A DNA stretch of 64,000 nt from Telopea speciosissima. Lineage: Eukaryota; Streptophyta; Magnoliopsida; Proteales; Proteaceae. Below are positions 12,288 through 25,245 of this stretch, piece after piece (positions within the stretch are counted from its first letter, which is position 1; every line of letters starts with the position of its first letter). A program made the position numbers and the translations under genes. The notes under the pieces were generated by a model. The model ran no database searches, was not told the DNA's origin, and was given only the letters and a program-made list of their open reading frames with translations. The stretch covers positions 65,310,755-65,374,754 of the forward strand of contig NC_057922.1 of the NCBI RefSeq assembly GCF_018873765.1. Direction: 5' to 3'.

Positions 12288-12379
12288 TGCAGAAACCCTA
12301 GAAATCCAAAATCTATCAATACATAAATAAATAAATCTTTCAAAACTGTGAATATCACAAAACTCTAGTTTGAAATTAC

Positions 12380-14395
12380 CGTTCTCTTGATTGCTTCTCT
12401 TCCAAATTTCCGTTTCTCTCTCTCTTTGGATGATAAGATAAAATCGGTGCTTAGATAGGCAGATGCAGGGGGCGAAGCAACGACTCGTATTTCCGAATTC
12501 CGATCGGTTTCCCTATCTTTCCTTCTCCCACTCACCTTCCTCTGCTACCTTTTCTCCGTCGATGAATGAAATTTTACAGAAAAAAGACATCTCAATCTCA
12601 ATCTTTCTTTGTGTGTTTCTGCTTACGAGAACTCTACTACTATCAATTCAGAATTCTGAAACTAAGAAGGAGAGAAAAAGAGGGCAAGAAAGGAACCTTT
12701 GGGATATGCTCTCCTTTGGTCTTCTCCAACTCTACCATTACTCACACCTCTACGGCACTACGGCTCTAAAACCTCACACCTTTCAACTTACCTAATGTGA
12801 GTGAAATAACTCAATAAGGTTAGGGAAGAAGGAAAAAGATTTGATTCCCCTTTTTTTTTTTTTTTTTTTTTTTTTAAATAAACACGTAGCCGACCTCAAT
12901 GATTGACGATTTTTTGGAATCCTCGTCAGCAATCTACGCTGGCATTCAATGCTTCCCAAATAAACTTTGCCAGCTGTCTTATTATTTTTCCAATTTTTTT
13001 TCTCCTCCCGCTCGGTCCCACACCCAGATATTGTAAGGTGCGTACGGCAAGTGGTACTTTCGTAATTTTAACTCTTTCATCGATACTTCTCAGATTTTAG
13101 ATCCCCAAATTGGCAGCCAGGGATTTACGGTTCTCGTGAGTTACCGAATTTACCCCCCTTTTGCTGCTGGTCTCAAAATAACGGCATCAATCGGTTCCGT
13201 TTTGGTTTGGTTCAAAATACAATATGTACGAACAAAAAATCGAATTATTTCGATTTTATGTGGTTTTATTGCTTTGTATACTGTGTCAATCGGTTCAATT
13301 TATTAGGTTTTGTTCGATTCACTTTTTTGATTCGAGACTTAAGAATGTCTTGTACTAATCTTGAAAAAGTAATGCACGAGGAAACATACAAGAGCGTACG
13401 CAGAACAACATAAGAGTAGTAAGGAGAATCGATATTTGAAGACGGAGGAAGCAAAAGAGATAAACATCATTCGATTTGGTTAAAATATGAGCATAAATTG
13501 AAATCAAATCGAATAAAATGAAATTTTCAATCAATTTGACTAGATTTTAATTGGTTGATTTCGACTCCGATTCTAAAATTAACATCCTCACTTTGAAGTG
13601 AGGCGTTCTTTAAGGTCTGAAAAAATTGGTAAATTCCAACCAATCTAGATTAGACCAATCTTATGTAGAAACTATGGTTTAGGCCAATTTCTATGAATTA
13701 AGATCCTCTGTAGTATAGGTATCTGACGGTGCACAACAGTGCGGTTCTGAGAATTCGACAGGTGAAAGAAACTTCATCCATTAAATGTCGCATCTTCCAC
13801 ATGTTGAACTCTCAAGCTTAGAAAATTTATTCAATCAATTTTGGTCTATTCTAATCCAAGACTGATCCGGATTCGAATTCCAGGTTTTTAAACCCTCTGC
13901 ATTCTTCATCTTTGCTGATGTGTTGTGATATGGGAAAGAATATAATTCCGAAGAACCTAGAATGTTCTTTGAAGTCACTGAGTGTGACCGTTTCATGAAT
14001 CATGAGTTGGATATTTTTATTTTTTTGAAATTACTTAAAATTATGGGAAAGACGGATGATGCGTCACTCAGCGTTTTTTATTATTATTATTTTTTGTTTG
14101 AGTAAAAAACTCAGCTTCTTAAACTTTCTAAAAGATTAGAGAAACGGTGACGGCTATTGGCAAGACCGAATCATGAAACCTTTATTGGAATATTCCAATA
14201 AGATTTTTTTTTTATTTTGTTCCTTCGAAATTATTGGATGCCCTTTGATTAATTCATGGTGAGCAAAGCCCTTGGGCAAAGGTTTTTTTTTTTTCTTATA
14301 TAAATTAAAGCACCAAAGATCTTATGATCAAACCTTTGAGGTAAAAACTTTGTTGAAGTAAATATCTGTACATTAGTACCACCACATTTTTTTTA
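12380..14395. other. DUF1677 upstream region and intergenic DNA
   Basis: The first few hundred bases, pyrimidine- and purine-rich with CT tracts, should hold the 5' UTR and promoter of the DUF1677 gene. A T run lies at 12850-12875. From about 13180 to 13560 the sequence is rich in GGTTTGGTTC and AATCGGTTC-like words, a degenerate repeat common in plant intergenic DNA. No further gene was recognised. Confidence 0.5.
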
Positions 14396-14535
14396 GGGAG
14401 AATGTTATGTTCTCTGTACCGCAACGTGCTGCGATCAGGCATATGGACAGTCTATGCAGGGGGGTAGGGTGGTCATTGTGCCCACCCCCATGTGCCTGGG
14501 CACAGCCTGCGCTACGGCACGGAGAATAACGTCCC
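14396..14535. mobile_element. Mutator-type hairpin MITE (140 bp)
   Basis: Ends GGGAGAATGTTATGTTCTCT and GGAGAATAACGTCCC are imperfect inverted repeats, with inner arms GTACCGCA and TACGGCAC. The 9 bp flanks are eight T plus A (14387-14395) and TTTCTTTTA (14536-14544), an 8 of 9 match. It is the same family as the element at 54264-54399. Confidence 0.75.
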
Positions 14536-16984
14536 TTTCTTTTAACATATCTTATGAATTATTTGGTCTATGATTAACATTAAAAAAAATTCAAGAGAAG
14601 AAGTACTATTGCTTAGATACAAAGTGAGGCCATAAAGAAAAGGCAAATTGGACACAACCAAGAAAAACAAACCTACCTATAGCATCTCAAGAGTTTGACA
14701 ATTAAATGAATTTAGCTTAATTATAATTTTTACTTTTTGAATAATAGTTGTTTTAAATCCACACAAAAAAAAAAAGTCCAAAGAACTGATTGGCGATTTA
14801 TTATTAAGATAAAGTTTTCCATCACACAAGAATAAAGTACATCCAAGGTGATGTGAAGATTTCTTACAAAACCAATGATCTTAAATAGGAGATCAAATAA
14901 TTGCGATGCAATAACTTATACAGATTTTTAAGAATGAATTCTACCCAAATCCCAACGAATAGTATTAGCAAAATTATGATTGGACTCTGAAACCATACCT
15001 AGTAGAAACTACCATTTTCTAGTTTGTTTTCTTGCACAAGGTACAACTATTCTCAAGTTCATTTCTTGCTTAAGAGAAAAGGTCTAGACTCTAGATTAGG
15101 GTTACAAGTATCACTATCAGTATTGAAAGCTATATCAATCACCGCAAATATCAATATCAATATAAAACGATATAGATCAGATTGTATCAACTCATCGGAT
15201 TTGCATGGGGCATAAATTAAAAGACAAACCATTTTCTTGTTTTTTTTACCATACTCTTAATTTGTATTGATATCAATATGTAAACGGGCCAATATATTGT
15301 GATACCTTGATCCATGAACTAGAACATGGGTTGAGGTATGGATATTGTATCGAATGATACGTACTGATTTTGCAAGTGAACAATCTCGATATTATGCCAA
15401 TATCTTATTAATTTTTGAGTTGACCGATACCCCATGATCAAGATGGTGTTATAATGAACCCTTGCTCTTCATGCCTTCAATATTTATAATTAAAATGAAT
15501 GTAAATGTCATTTAATTAGGGTCTAATATGGTGATCCAGCTAGCTGATAACGATACTTAAAAAAATAAAGATAAAAAAGAATTCAGAATTAGATCTGTTT
15601 TGTCCGTAGGAATCCCTCCACTGTTAAACATCATCAGACCTTAAAAGAAACGTGGTGGTGACACCAATAACGACACGCAATTATAGAGAAAGAGAAAAAA
15701 AAAAAGATAAAGAAAAGAGGCAAAAGACACGCAATATAACGGTGACGTGCCTTTTTAGGGTTTATATGTCATTGTCTATCCCAAAATTCCACTACCACTT
15801 CCACGTAAAAGGTGAAAAATCCATGTTTTAATTTTTAACTCTCTTGGATTCTTACCGGGAAAAAAAAAAAAAACCACTCTCTTGGATTTAGTGACTTTTT
15901 TATAGTAAAAGATTCTATAAAAGTCTATTCTCAGATGAGACCAAAAATTAGTTTTACCCACAGTTGCAGTTCCTATAAAACGAGACCCTTCCTGTCCTTT
16001 CTTGGGGTTTCTTTTAATATTCTGTTCGGTCTTTTCTTGAAAAGGCTTCACGAAGGTAAATTTTTCCTACTCGATGGTGGGAAAAAAAAAATTCTCTCCT
16101 ACCGATATTATCATATCATCTTCCTACATGATAATTTTCACCTTCATTAGGCGACTAAAGAAAAATATATACGGGGAATGTTTGTTGTGGGAAAGCGTGG
16201 TTGCGGCACTAGGAGCATGTACAAAAGCATCACGAGACAAGATGATCATTTTCATCCCATGTGTCTAGGCGCAAGTGTCACACTCATCCACAAATTTCTT
16301 TTTCCAAAATAAATATTTCACAAATTCCTATTATATATAACAGGGAGGAGTTTTTTATTTGGGAGCATGACCCCTGTGCTAGCATGGGGCCAATGGGAGC
16401 ATGAATATAAGTATCAGTACGGGTGAGATTTCCACTTTTCATTGGGGGCTGGGTGATCATTTCACCCCATCTTTGTCTGACCACAGGGCCACACTCTCGG
16501 ACAAGTATCTTTTTCTCATGTACACATAAATGAAAGGGAGTAAGAACCCTGTAGGTTGCGTGCATTATGCTAACGCTTCTTTGTGTCTATCTCTCTCCTC
16601 CCTCTTGACTCTAAGATTAAAGACCTGGAATCTCAAAGTTGTAACCGACACATGCTTAAGATTTTCTTGGCTCATCCACTCATTCACACGATGGCATGTT
16701 TCATATTGACCCCACCGTCTATTAAAGTTGGGTTCGCATCATAAATTTGAGAATGGGGAAAGGTTCTATGAGCCCACAAGGAACACTAGCTAGCATCTCT
16801 ATTCTCCTCACAATAAATGATCTCGCAACCCTATACAAACTAATTTCGTCACTCCTCATTGGGGCACTCCTCTACATTGCTTGCTTTAAGAACTCTCTCC
16901 CTTTGAGAATATATTATAAGAAAAAAGAAGCTCACAAAGCTAGTGTGATCGAAGATTTCTGGGCATGCATGTCCTCTTACATCC
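14536..16984. other. AT-rich intergenic DNA with repeat fragments
   Basis: No gene recognised. Degenerate GATATCGAT-like repeats occupy about 15100-15430. A segment at about 16360-16510, beginning GGGAGCATGACCCCTGTGCT, is related to segments at about 21270, 31785-31910 (inverted) and 57068-57180. These make up one dispersed repeat family of unknown class. Confidence 0.45.
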
Positions 16985-17153
16985 AGATCAGACTCCTCTA
17001 CTTCCACGTGCTTGGTACTGTCGTGTGCCTCACACATAGGCAAGGCAAAAAGTACCGCCTTACCCATGCTCAGGCAAGGTAGTACATTCCGCCTTGCTTG
17101 TGTGTGGGGCACACACGATAGTAAGGGCAGGCGGAAGTAGAGGAGTCGAATTG
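16985..17153. mobile_element. Mutator-type hairpin MITE (169 bp)
   Basis: The arms GACTCCTCTACTTCC and GGAAGTAGAGGAGTC are perfect inverted repeats near the two ends. The element is flanked by a perfect 9 bp direct repeat CTTACATCC at 16976-16984 and 17154-17162, the size expected for Mutator-like elements. The middle holds shorter inverted repeats (CGTGTG and CACACG). It encodes nothing. Confidence 0.85.
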
Positions 17154-17162
17154 CTTACATCC

Positions 17163-18731
17163 CACTCGTGCCATTAAATATCTCTTATATAAATACCCTT
17201 ACGAAAGAGATTCCCACGTTGAAAGTGAAGGGATAGTTTCCCACACCCTATTACATCCTGGCCATATAGGTTTCGCTTTGATTTCTCTCTCCTCTTGATC
17301 ATGTGGATCCGTGTTGATGAATCAGATCCTATACCGTAATTGGTATGGCATGGGAGAATCCCCCCACATTGGCAGCGTGAGAAACTTTTTCCGATACATT
17401 TACATTATTCTGCAATAAAATAAAATAAAAAAAGCTACGTGGGATAGTACCAATCTGACACTTGTTTAGTGTATCACACGTGGCAGATTGATTTGGTGCT
17501 ACCATGACGTGTCAGCATTATTCTTTCATACTTAAAATGCCCTTTTTTTCATTAAAATATATATATATATATATATGCCCTCTTTTCAAACTTAATCATT
17601 GATTAGTTTTGTCTTTGTGCTCCTACTTTTACTACTTTTGCCAAGTCCTAATCTCTTGAGTCTTCTCTTTTGTTCTTCTAATTATTAATTGGATGGACTA
17701 ATGATAAGTAAAGAAAGAGAGATTTAACTATTTAAGTAGTGACCACTTCAGTTTCACCTAAATGTGGATTAGGAAAGGTTGTCAAGGACAAAAATGTGTC
17801 TCATTATTGGCATTTCCTTCTCCTTCAGAAATTTCTTCAGAGACAAACTTTCTTCCCAACCAACTTTACTAAATTATATAAGGATGTGTGTATGTGTTCT
17901 TACACATTAAAGCTTGATGATAATGACCCTCTAGGATCTTCTAGGCTTTTACTGAATAAGGCCATGGCATAATTAATGAAATGGGAATGCTAATCTTTTT
18001 CTTAGTTTATTAAGCAATTCTGCTACATTTGTTTTAATTGAAAAAGGCCAAAGGACAACATGTGGGATGGAGACAATAGGGGGTTGAAATTACCAAACCC
18101 TATCTAAAGAATCGTTGGATCCACATGTTCGACTGTGCATGAACCTCTTTCCCGTTGAAAAATATGGAGAAATTTTTTTGCGAACTATGAAGGAAAACCC
18201 ACGATTTGACAGTCAGTGAACTACTTCTTCGTATATGATGAAAGTTTGAAAATATTTTTACCCTCGTTGTGAAATTCATCCCACCCCACATTAATGCCCA
18301 CAGAAGAAGGAATACCTCCTTTTACGTGGGTGAAGGGAAATTGCTTCCAAAAAATATTTTATTGAAATTATTCAAAAGGTAATTGTATTATTCTTAAAAA
18401 ACATAAATAATTTTCCTGAATATAATACAAACGCCAAAAGTTGTGTGCACAACCATGCATGTCTGCATGGTCATGTCTCCCTCTTACAATAGGGGCGAAA
18501 TGACCAAATGCCCCCTTATTTAAGGAATCGTCACCTTCCCCTTCCTCATGCGGCTGTGCATGAAAATCCTCCCCTAATTCAAAAATGATTTCTCAATCAA
18601 ATTTCTATATGTTATATTCTAAAGAAAGAAAAGGTGCTAGCATCTTGATTTTCGATAAAATCGCCACCCATGGATGAGGATACCGACTGTGGATGTGGGA
18701 AAACCTGGTCCTAATTAAAGTAAAAGTCAGC
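17163..18731. other. Intergenic DNA
   Basis: No gene recognised. A TA microsatellite lies at about 17558-17576. Short blocks near 18060-18300 and 18430-18600 share words such as GTGCATGAA and look like degraded repeats. Confidence 0.45.
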
Positions 18732-18983
18732 TATTTGATATTCTTCCTATTATTTCGGATATCAAACTTCTAATGACTCACATTAGAACTTGTAATTTCT
18801 TTCATATTTTGGGGAGATTAACAGTGTGACTGACTCCTTGGCCCGGAAGGCGATTTCCTTAGCAAGAAGGACTGGCTGGCCAAACTTCTCTCCTTGGCTG
18901 ATCGATCTTTCTAAGACCGACTCCTTGCGCTTTTCCCACGTCTAAAATTGAGCTTATTTCCACCAAAAAAAAGAAAAAAAAAT
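18732..18983 (+). mobile_element. Very short 5'-truncated LINE tail
   Basis: The plus strand reads NSVTDSLARKAISLARRTGW and then WLID, the same RNase H C-terminal motif as at 10147-10335. It ends in an A-rich tail at about 18963-18982. The flanks GTAAAAGTCAGC (18720-18731) and GTAAAAGCCAGC (18984-18995) match in 11 of 12 bases and fit a LINE target-site duplication, which fixes the insertion at about 252 bp. Confidence 0.7.
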
Positions 18984-18995
18984 GTAAAAGCCAGC

Positions 18996-21246
18996 CTTCA
19001 AGAAATAATGTATAAAGTTCATACTTCATTTCACACCTCATATTTTCTATCATTGTACTTAATTGCATATAATTATTGTGCCACTGTAATTGATACTCAA
19101 TTATTTTTGGATAAAGTTTTTCTGCACTGCGAATGCAGGTACTGTACATCAATGGCCATAAATGCCTCTTATTTACGAATAATCAATAATATCCCGTCAT
19201 TCCCCTATATCTTGTGTACATTATCCGAACCCATCAGTTGAGAGATTCTCCCTTAACTGTGGGTGAAAGAAACTCGACCATTGTTTTTTTGTACGCTAAG
19301 TTGCACTCATATTTGACAACAAATAAGATCTTGCACTCCCAACTCATGAGTCAAATTTGGAACATGAAAGAATAAAGTATAGACAAATAGTTCAAAGTCA
19401 TTGTTTTGCAAATTTGTATTAAGAAAAATTATTTTAAGGTGATGTTACTAATTTTTAATACAAAGGATAAAGTCTAATTCATGATTGGACCATAATATTG
19501 AGAGAGACCCCAAATTATTCATTTAAAATGGGAATTGAAAATTAAGAAAATGGCCATAGAATTTACATGTTGCCAATTAGTTATAATAGTATTTTCATAT
19601 ATCCATGTGACTTAAGTAGGTGGTGCATAGTTGTTATAATACAACTTGTCTCATGAGTTTTTTTTTTTTACTCCAATTTATTTTAAATCATTTTATTTAT
19701 AAATTAGGTGTTCTACATGTATACCAAGTTACATCTTTTATGTTTCACTTAGGCCTTGTTGGTTGGAGCTTGAGTGAAGTAAAGCAAAGGGAAATGAAAT
19801 TATTTCAAAAATAAAATGAAAAATTTTCTAATGATAAACAATAATGACATTTAACTAATTAAAAGAACCTTCGAAATTTAGTAATTAAATATTATTTTGT
19901 TTTCCAACCAAATTTATTGGATTTTGAATAAGAAAATAAAATCCACTTAAAATATAATTAGCACACATTGGAATTTTCCTTTTAATTAGAATTTAAACCT
20001 TTTATTTTCAATCATTCTAGAATTTTGGCAATTCATCCATTTTCCTAGTACTTAATGAATCCAAACTGAAAATTTTATTTGTAGAAAATATATATACTCA
20101 ATCCTGGCTAAGGATGTAAACGGATTGATTTCGGTCGAATAGTGGCTTTATCATATTCGAATCCGATTAGTTTTCGGATGGATTCGGATAATATCATATC
20201 CGTTGACATCTTTACCATTTTGTTGATGAGGGCAAGGGTTGAGACTAGAGAATTTCAACAACGACTCTTTCTTTTATTGTTCCTAGTCTTTGATTTTCTT
20301 ACGTTTTCTACTTTTTATTTTATCTTGTATTTATTTTAATAGATATGTGATTCCATGTATCACAATGCATAAAACAATATATATAAAACAATAGAAAATC
20401 TAGAAAAAGAATCACATTATCTTAACTTATAAAATTATAAAAATAAAAAAACTTAATCGAAATAGACCGATAAGAAAATGAAGATGCATGCATTCTTAAA
20501 TGAAGGAGTTCATTAACACATGGCTTTGATCATGACTGAAGCTCTAACTAGGGACTGGAAACCAAACTGAAGCATGTGCCTTTCGTCCATGGGACCTGCA
20601 AACCATATTCATGGACTACATGAACCCATTCCCTCACAAGCCACCAATTAAGTAACTATCAAATAAAAAGAAGCCCAAAACTGGTAAGATTGGAAATTTT
20701 CTCTTGATTGTCCTTGTGAATGCAAGTATGAATATTTCCATTTTTTGGCATGAAAACTTTGGCTTAATAAAGAAATTAAGAACCCAGGTTCTGTGGAAGA
20801 TATTTGATTAGCTATATTTATTTACAATTTGTCTAACATTAAACCAACAGACTAAGACTTGATGACTCATTGCCAGCTGGTAATTAATCACATCTTAAAT
20901 TGATCATAATGACTCCAACAATATGTGGTCATGGAAGAGTAATATGAACTTATCATCAAAGATATACTTCAAATCTCCATTTGTTTTTATAGTTCCAATA
21001 ATTAATGAATGCTTGTAATGACCTCATTTTTAGTTTGATTAGTTCATTCGTTCTTTGTTTATTTCTTTGTGGGAAAGCAAGAACAAGGGTAACACTCTTG
21101 CTTGTTTTAGCAGTAAATTAACAAAGCCAAAGAAGTAATGACAATCAACTAGATTACATACATTAGCAAATAATTTCTAGCCCATCTCAGATATTAAAAA
21201 TTGATCCTATTAAAGAAAAGCATAAATTTTTTTTTAGACAAGAGAT
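18996..21246. other. AT-rich intergenic DNA
   Basis: No gene recognised. The sequence is strongly AT-rich. A degenerate segment around 20110-20210 with GGATTCGGAT-like words resembles the hAT MITEs described below, but its ends could not be placed. Confidence 0.4.
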
Positions 21247-21377
21247 CTCTACTTGGTCGTATGGTCTCTATAAAAGCGTATGGGCCAATGGGGGGCACGC
21301 CTGGATATCTATCTTGGGATAGAGGCATCATCTCACGGTGCATTGTGAGAGGGCATAGAAAACACCACCAAGTAGAG
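21247..21377. mobile_element. Possible small inverted-repeat element
   Basis: CTCTACTTGGT at the left and ACCAAGTAGAG at the right are perfect 11 bp inverted repeats about 130 bp apart. The interior belongs to the dispersed family seen at 16360 and 57068 (GGGCCAATGGG words). No convincing target-site duplication was seen. Confidence 0.4.
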
Positions 21378-21586
21378 TTTTTTTTTTTTCCCATTTTGTA
21401 CTATTTGGCTTGAGAGTTCATTTGTTTCTAGATAAAAATCATGTAAAAGGGATTAACTAGCCAAATTTTCTACTTATGCGACTTTAATCTCAAAATCAAG
21501 CCATATGTAAATCAATGACTGCAATCCATTTATCCGCCATAATGATCAATTAGACACCCCATAAGTCAAGAATGATATTTCTATCC

Positions 21587-21609
21587 ACACACACACACAC
21601 ACACACACA
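21587..21609. repeat. (CA)n microsatellite
   Basis: A perfect CA dinucleotide run of about 11 units in intergenic DNA. Confidence 0.95.
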
Positions 21610-23253
21610 AAATTGGTCGGTTCAATCTAGTTTCGATTGGACTGAATCAGTTTTAGGCATGTACTAGGTCAAACCAAATCCAAACTAACCCATTAAGATG
21701 ACTTTCAGTTACATAATTTGGTTTCATTTTTTATTTTCCTTAACGGGTTCTTACATCTCGTTATCAGTTGAATCAGTTTCGGTTTTTTTTAAACCCAAAT
21801 CGAAGCTGAACCGTTAAGAGTTCAGTTTAGTCTTTTCGATCAATTTTGATCAGTCCAATTGATTCGGATTGACATTTGACACCCTTAATTGAAAAGCTTA
21901 TTAATCTTTAGACTTGTGTTTTTGTAATTTTGTAATTTTGCATGTTATTCCAATTTTTTCTTTTCCTACCAAAAATAGATTCCTGCCATGATCTCTATGT
22001 TGACATTATCATAAATGTTGAATGCTTTCGGATAAGTGAAGAGTAGTAGGTGAAGAAGGAAGACAAATTGTTGCATTTCTTTGCCTAATATCTGGGAAGT
22101 TGAAAGAAAGAAAAAATTATGTCTTAATTTTTGTCACAATCAGAAGGTAGAGAGGGCCATGAGTCTGATTGTGATCTATTATTATTATTAGGGAAAGTTA
22201 CGTTTATCATTCCTGTAGTTTGAAAAAATTATATGATCCTCCTCAGAATTACACTTACCCCCTTTAAAAGAGAGGTGGATGTAATTTTGAAGAGAATTAA
22301 TGTAATATTTTCAAATTATAAAAGGTTTTTTATAATTTTCCCTTATTATCAAAAGAAGGAGAAGAATAGAGTCCAATGGGCATAAATAATTGCAAGGATC
22401 TTCCTGTTCTTAAGTCTCAACACCAACCACTGAGAGAGAAAAGATGTGAGACAAGACGCAAGAGGAGGAGATAGAGAGACTATGACATGCCCTTTTATTA
22501 CTCTTTTAATCATCAGAGATAAGGATGAAATGTATGACCTTATGCTCTTAAAGGATAAAGATGAGGAGACTGACTGTGACACAAATAACTCATTACTTTT
22601 ATGTACTGTTAAGTTTTTCTATGACCAAATCAGCTTTTCTTGGTCAACCCAGGTTTAGGGTTCAAGGTTTAAATAGTTGTGCAAGTTTGACCCAGTGAGC
22701 CCGAACCTCGTCAAACCCGGCTCGAGTCCGACGGGGTTTGGATTGCCCGTGAGTTAGGTTGAGATTTCTAGACTTAGGATAGGATTAGATCCGGCTTGGG
22801 TTGAGGCTTCAGGCTAAGCTTGCATGGCCGGCCCTCTATACATAAATATATAACTTACCTAGCCTTGAATTAAATGACAAAAATAGGGATTGGTAGGATC
22901 AATCATGGCCAACCCCGCTCAGTCTGACTCTATCAAGATCAATCTAAGGCCTGGTTAGATTGGGTTGAGTCGAACTAAGGGGGCTTAGGGTTGGACTGAG
23001 CTTTTAAAAACTCAGCCCAATGGAGCTCCTAGTTTTAAGTTGGGTTGACCCCGAATTTTGCTTAGATAATATCAGATCTTTTTTTTATATATATATATAT
23101 ATATTTTTTTTATTTGGAATAAAATTGCTAGGGGGATCAGCTTCATTCCATTCAATTTGATCTTGGTCAAGTAAACTTTATTTAGGGTCACCAACAGTTC
23201 ATTTTGGGTATAGGGTTTCCACCACGAACAAATCATAGATCGGCTGCTACTAA
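21610..23253. other. Intergenic DNA with degenerate hAT-like segments
   Basis: No gene recognised. About 21610-21890 is rich in AATCAGTTTCGG-like words and ends TTGACACCCTTAA, similar to the right end of the hAT MITEs at 23254 and 50078, but no matching left end was found. About 22680-23060 is a degenerate GGTTGAG-rich repeat. A TA run lies at about 23084-23104. Confidence 0.4.
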
Positions 23254-23928
23254 TAGGGGTGTCAATTGGTCCGGTTCTAGGTTATCGGTACGGACCTTTA
23301 GCGGTTCTGGCTCTAAAGTGTCAAGATCATAATCGGACCAATAAGCTTACCGGATCCAATTCTGAGACCCAAGACCGTTAACTAATGAGTGGTGGTCCAG
23401 TTCCGGTTTAGACGTTATTGAACCCAAAACAAAGACAACGAGAGTTTCTCTAGGAAAATGGGAGCTTCATCATACATAGATATAGTTTTGAAGAGCCCAA
23501 AATAAAAACATTGACACATATATAAATAAATAAATAGTTTTAAGAGTTCATAATTTCCATTTCAAACTCAACTCATATACTTATGATTTAAAGAGCAACA
23601 AAAGAGCGCCAGTTAAAAGTCCCAAGCAATTTAATACTATTAATAGGTTAGGGTTTAAAGCCTAGCTTTAATGTTTTAGAGAACTAATTTCCCATTCAAT
23701 TTGTTTACTTATCATCCGGTTCCAACAGTTCCGGTGCTATCGGATCCTTAATGGGCTATCAGTTCTCGAACCGTTGGGAGACCCAGACTAGAACCGGCCT
23801 GGACCAATAGTATATCACCAGGACCAAATCTGTCCCAATAACCTATTGGGTTGTCCGGTTCTGATTCCGGTTCCTATTGGTCCGGATCGGTTCCGGTTTC
23901 CGATTCTGATCCTAAATTGACACCCCTA
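23254..23928. mobile_element. hAT-type non-autonomous element (675 bp)
   Basis: Ends TAGGGGTGTCAATT and AATTGACACCCCTA (with an intervening A) are inverted repeats of the type seen in plant hAT MITEs. The 8 bp flanks GCTACTAA (23246-23253) and GCCACTAA (23929-23936) match in 7 of 8 positions, the size expected for hAT insertion. Subterminal regions are rich in GGTTCCGG and CCGGTTC-like repeats in both orientations. No coding capacity. Confidence 0.8.
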
Positions 23929-24635
23929 GCCACTAATCTTGATCTAAATGGGCCGATCTAACCCAATCTTAGCCAGTATCGGCCCATACTTGATACAAAT
24001 GGGGGTATTGGTGTCTGGATTGATGCTAGCTGATCTATTTGATCTGGGTTTAAAACCTTGGAATTGTGTATATTTTGTGATCCCAAGAGAAAGATGATAT
24101 CAGGAATATTTTTTAGTAGGAAATAAGGAAGATAGAGTTGATCCATGATCTAAATTATGCAACCAGTAGTGCAAATGTGCAAGCAAGAAATGCTGACAGG
24201 CAAGCATTGGGCTGATGTAAATTAAAATTGCGAAGGAACAATATTCATGCCTATTAGTGGGAATTCAGATGGCTTATCCCTTTTACCAAAAAAAAGAGAT
24301 GGCTTATCCCTTCTACAAGGTTCACCACAAACAGAAAGACACAAATGATAAAAAGAAAAATTCTACATAGCTTGGTCTACCCCAAGAAATTGATAAAAAA
24401 AATAAAATAAAATAATAATCATTTATATTAAGGCCAGATTTGGTATGATTTCTATTTCAATTTCACATTTATTTCATGAAACAATCAACAAATTGATTTT
24501 TGGACAAGGAATTAAAATTGTTTGGGTTGTATCAATCTGAAATGTTTCAACAACAAAAAATTCACTTGATAGTTCAATTTCTAAGAATAGATTCTCTAGA
24601 TTTCTTTGGAAGAGGGTGGTGGTGAGGCCAAGGTA

Positions 24636-24665
24636 GGGCAGGGCAGGGCAGGGCAGGGCAGGGCG
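24636..24665. repeat. GGGCA pentanucleotide repeat
   Basis: Five perfect tandem copies of GGGCA plus a partial one, inside the Harbinger MITE copy A. Copy B lacks this expansion. Confidence 0.9.
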
Positions 24666-24714
24666 GGGCCGGAAAGGGGAGATGGTGGTGATGGCAGGGA
24701 GGTGGCGGTGGTGG

Positions 24715-25040
24715 CACTACTAGAAATTAGTTCTATGGCGGTGTTTACAAGCGCTGCTGAAAGTTTAAAAAACAAAAACAAAAAACAAAAAAAAAAAACA
24801 AAAAAACAAAAACAAAAACAAAAAACACTAAAAACATATAACAATGTTTATTTATTCACCGCAAAAGCGTCGCTATGGCTACCATCGGGAATGAAAGGCG
24901 GTATTTTCTGATTGCGCCTATGTAGATTAGTTTTTTACATTGAATATACATAATAAGAGGCATTTCAGATAATACTTTGTTGAATATGCATATTTAACAA
25001 TGTTTTTAAAAAACGCTGGCGGAGCCTTTTTCTAGTAGTG
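24715..25040. mobile_element. CACTA-type MITE nested in the Harbinger MITE
   Basis: Left end CACTACTAGAAA and right end TCTAGTAGTG are the diagnostic inverted ends of CACTA (En/Spm) elements. The insertion is flanked by the 3 bp repeat TGG (24712-24714 and 25041-25043), the expected size. Inside are GGCGGTGTTTACA- and GGCGGTATTTTCTG-like subterminal repeats and an AAAAAC-rich tract. At 326 bp it encodes no transposase. The related MITE copy B lacks it. Confidence 0.88.
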
Positions 25041-25245
25041 TGGTGGCGACGGTGGTGGTTATAGTGGTGATGGGATGGTGCCGTGGTGGTGATGAGATCA
25101 TTTGGAGAAGAAGAAGGGTGGTGTTTTATTTTTAACACGAACTACAACTTTGCCCATAACATTAAAAAGCAAAAGTGAAATCAATTTAACTATTTCAGAA
25201 TTTCTACCATTTGATTTCTATTTCTTAGAAATAAGGTGCAAAAAT

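Larger units (their letters stand above)
24432..25245. mobile_element. Harbinger-type MITE, copy A, right end truncated
   Basis: Its left end GGCCAGATTTGGTATGATTTC and body align with copy B at 29762-31633: both contain the phrases ATTAAAATTGTTT, TGTATCAATCT and GAAATAAGGTGCAA. Without the CACTA insertion it would be about 485 bp, close to the about 506 bp of copy B without its LTR. The expected right end is missing after about 25245. The interior has GGTGGTGG-rich microsatellite sequence. Confidence 0.65.

Noticed and set aside
24606-24911. A 101-residue frame with Gly- and Lys-rich runs
   Set aside because: It is produced by the GGGCA repeat and the AAAAAC tract inside nested MITEs.
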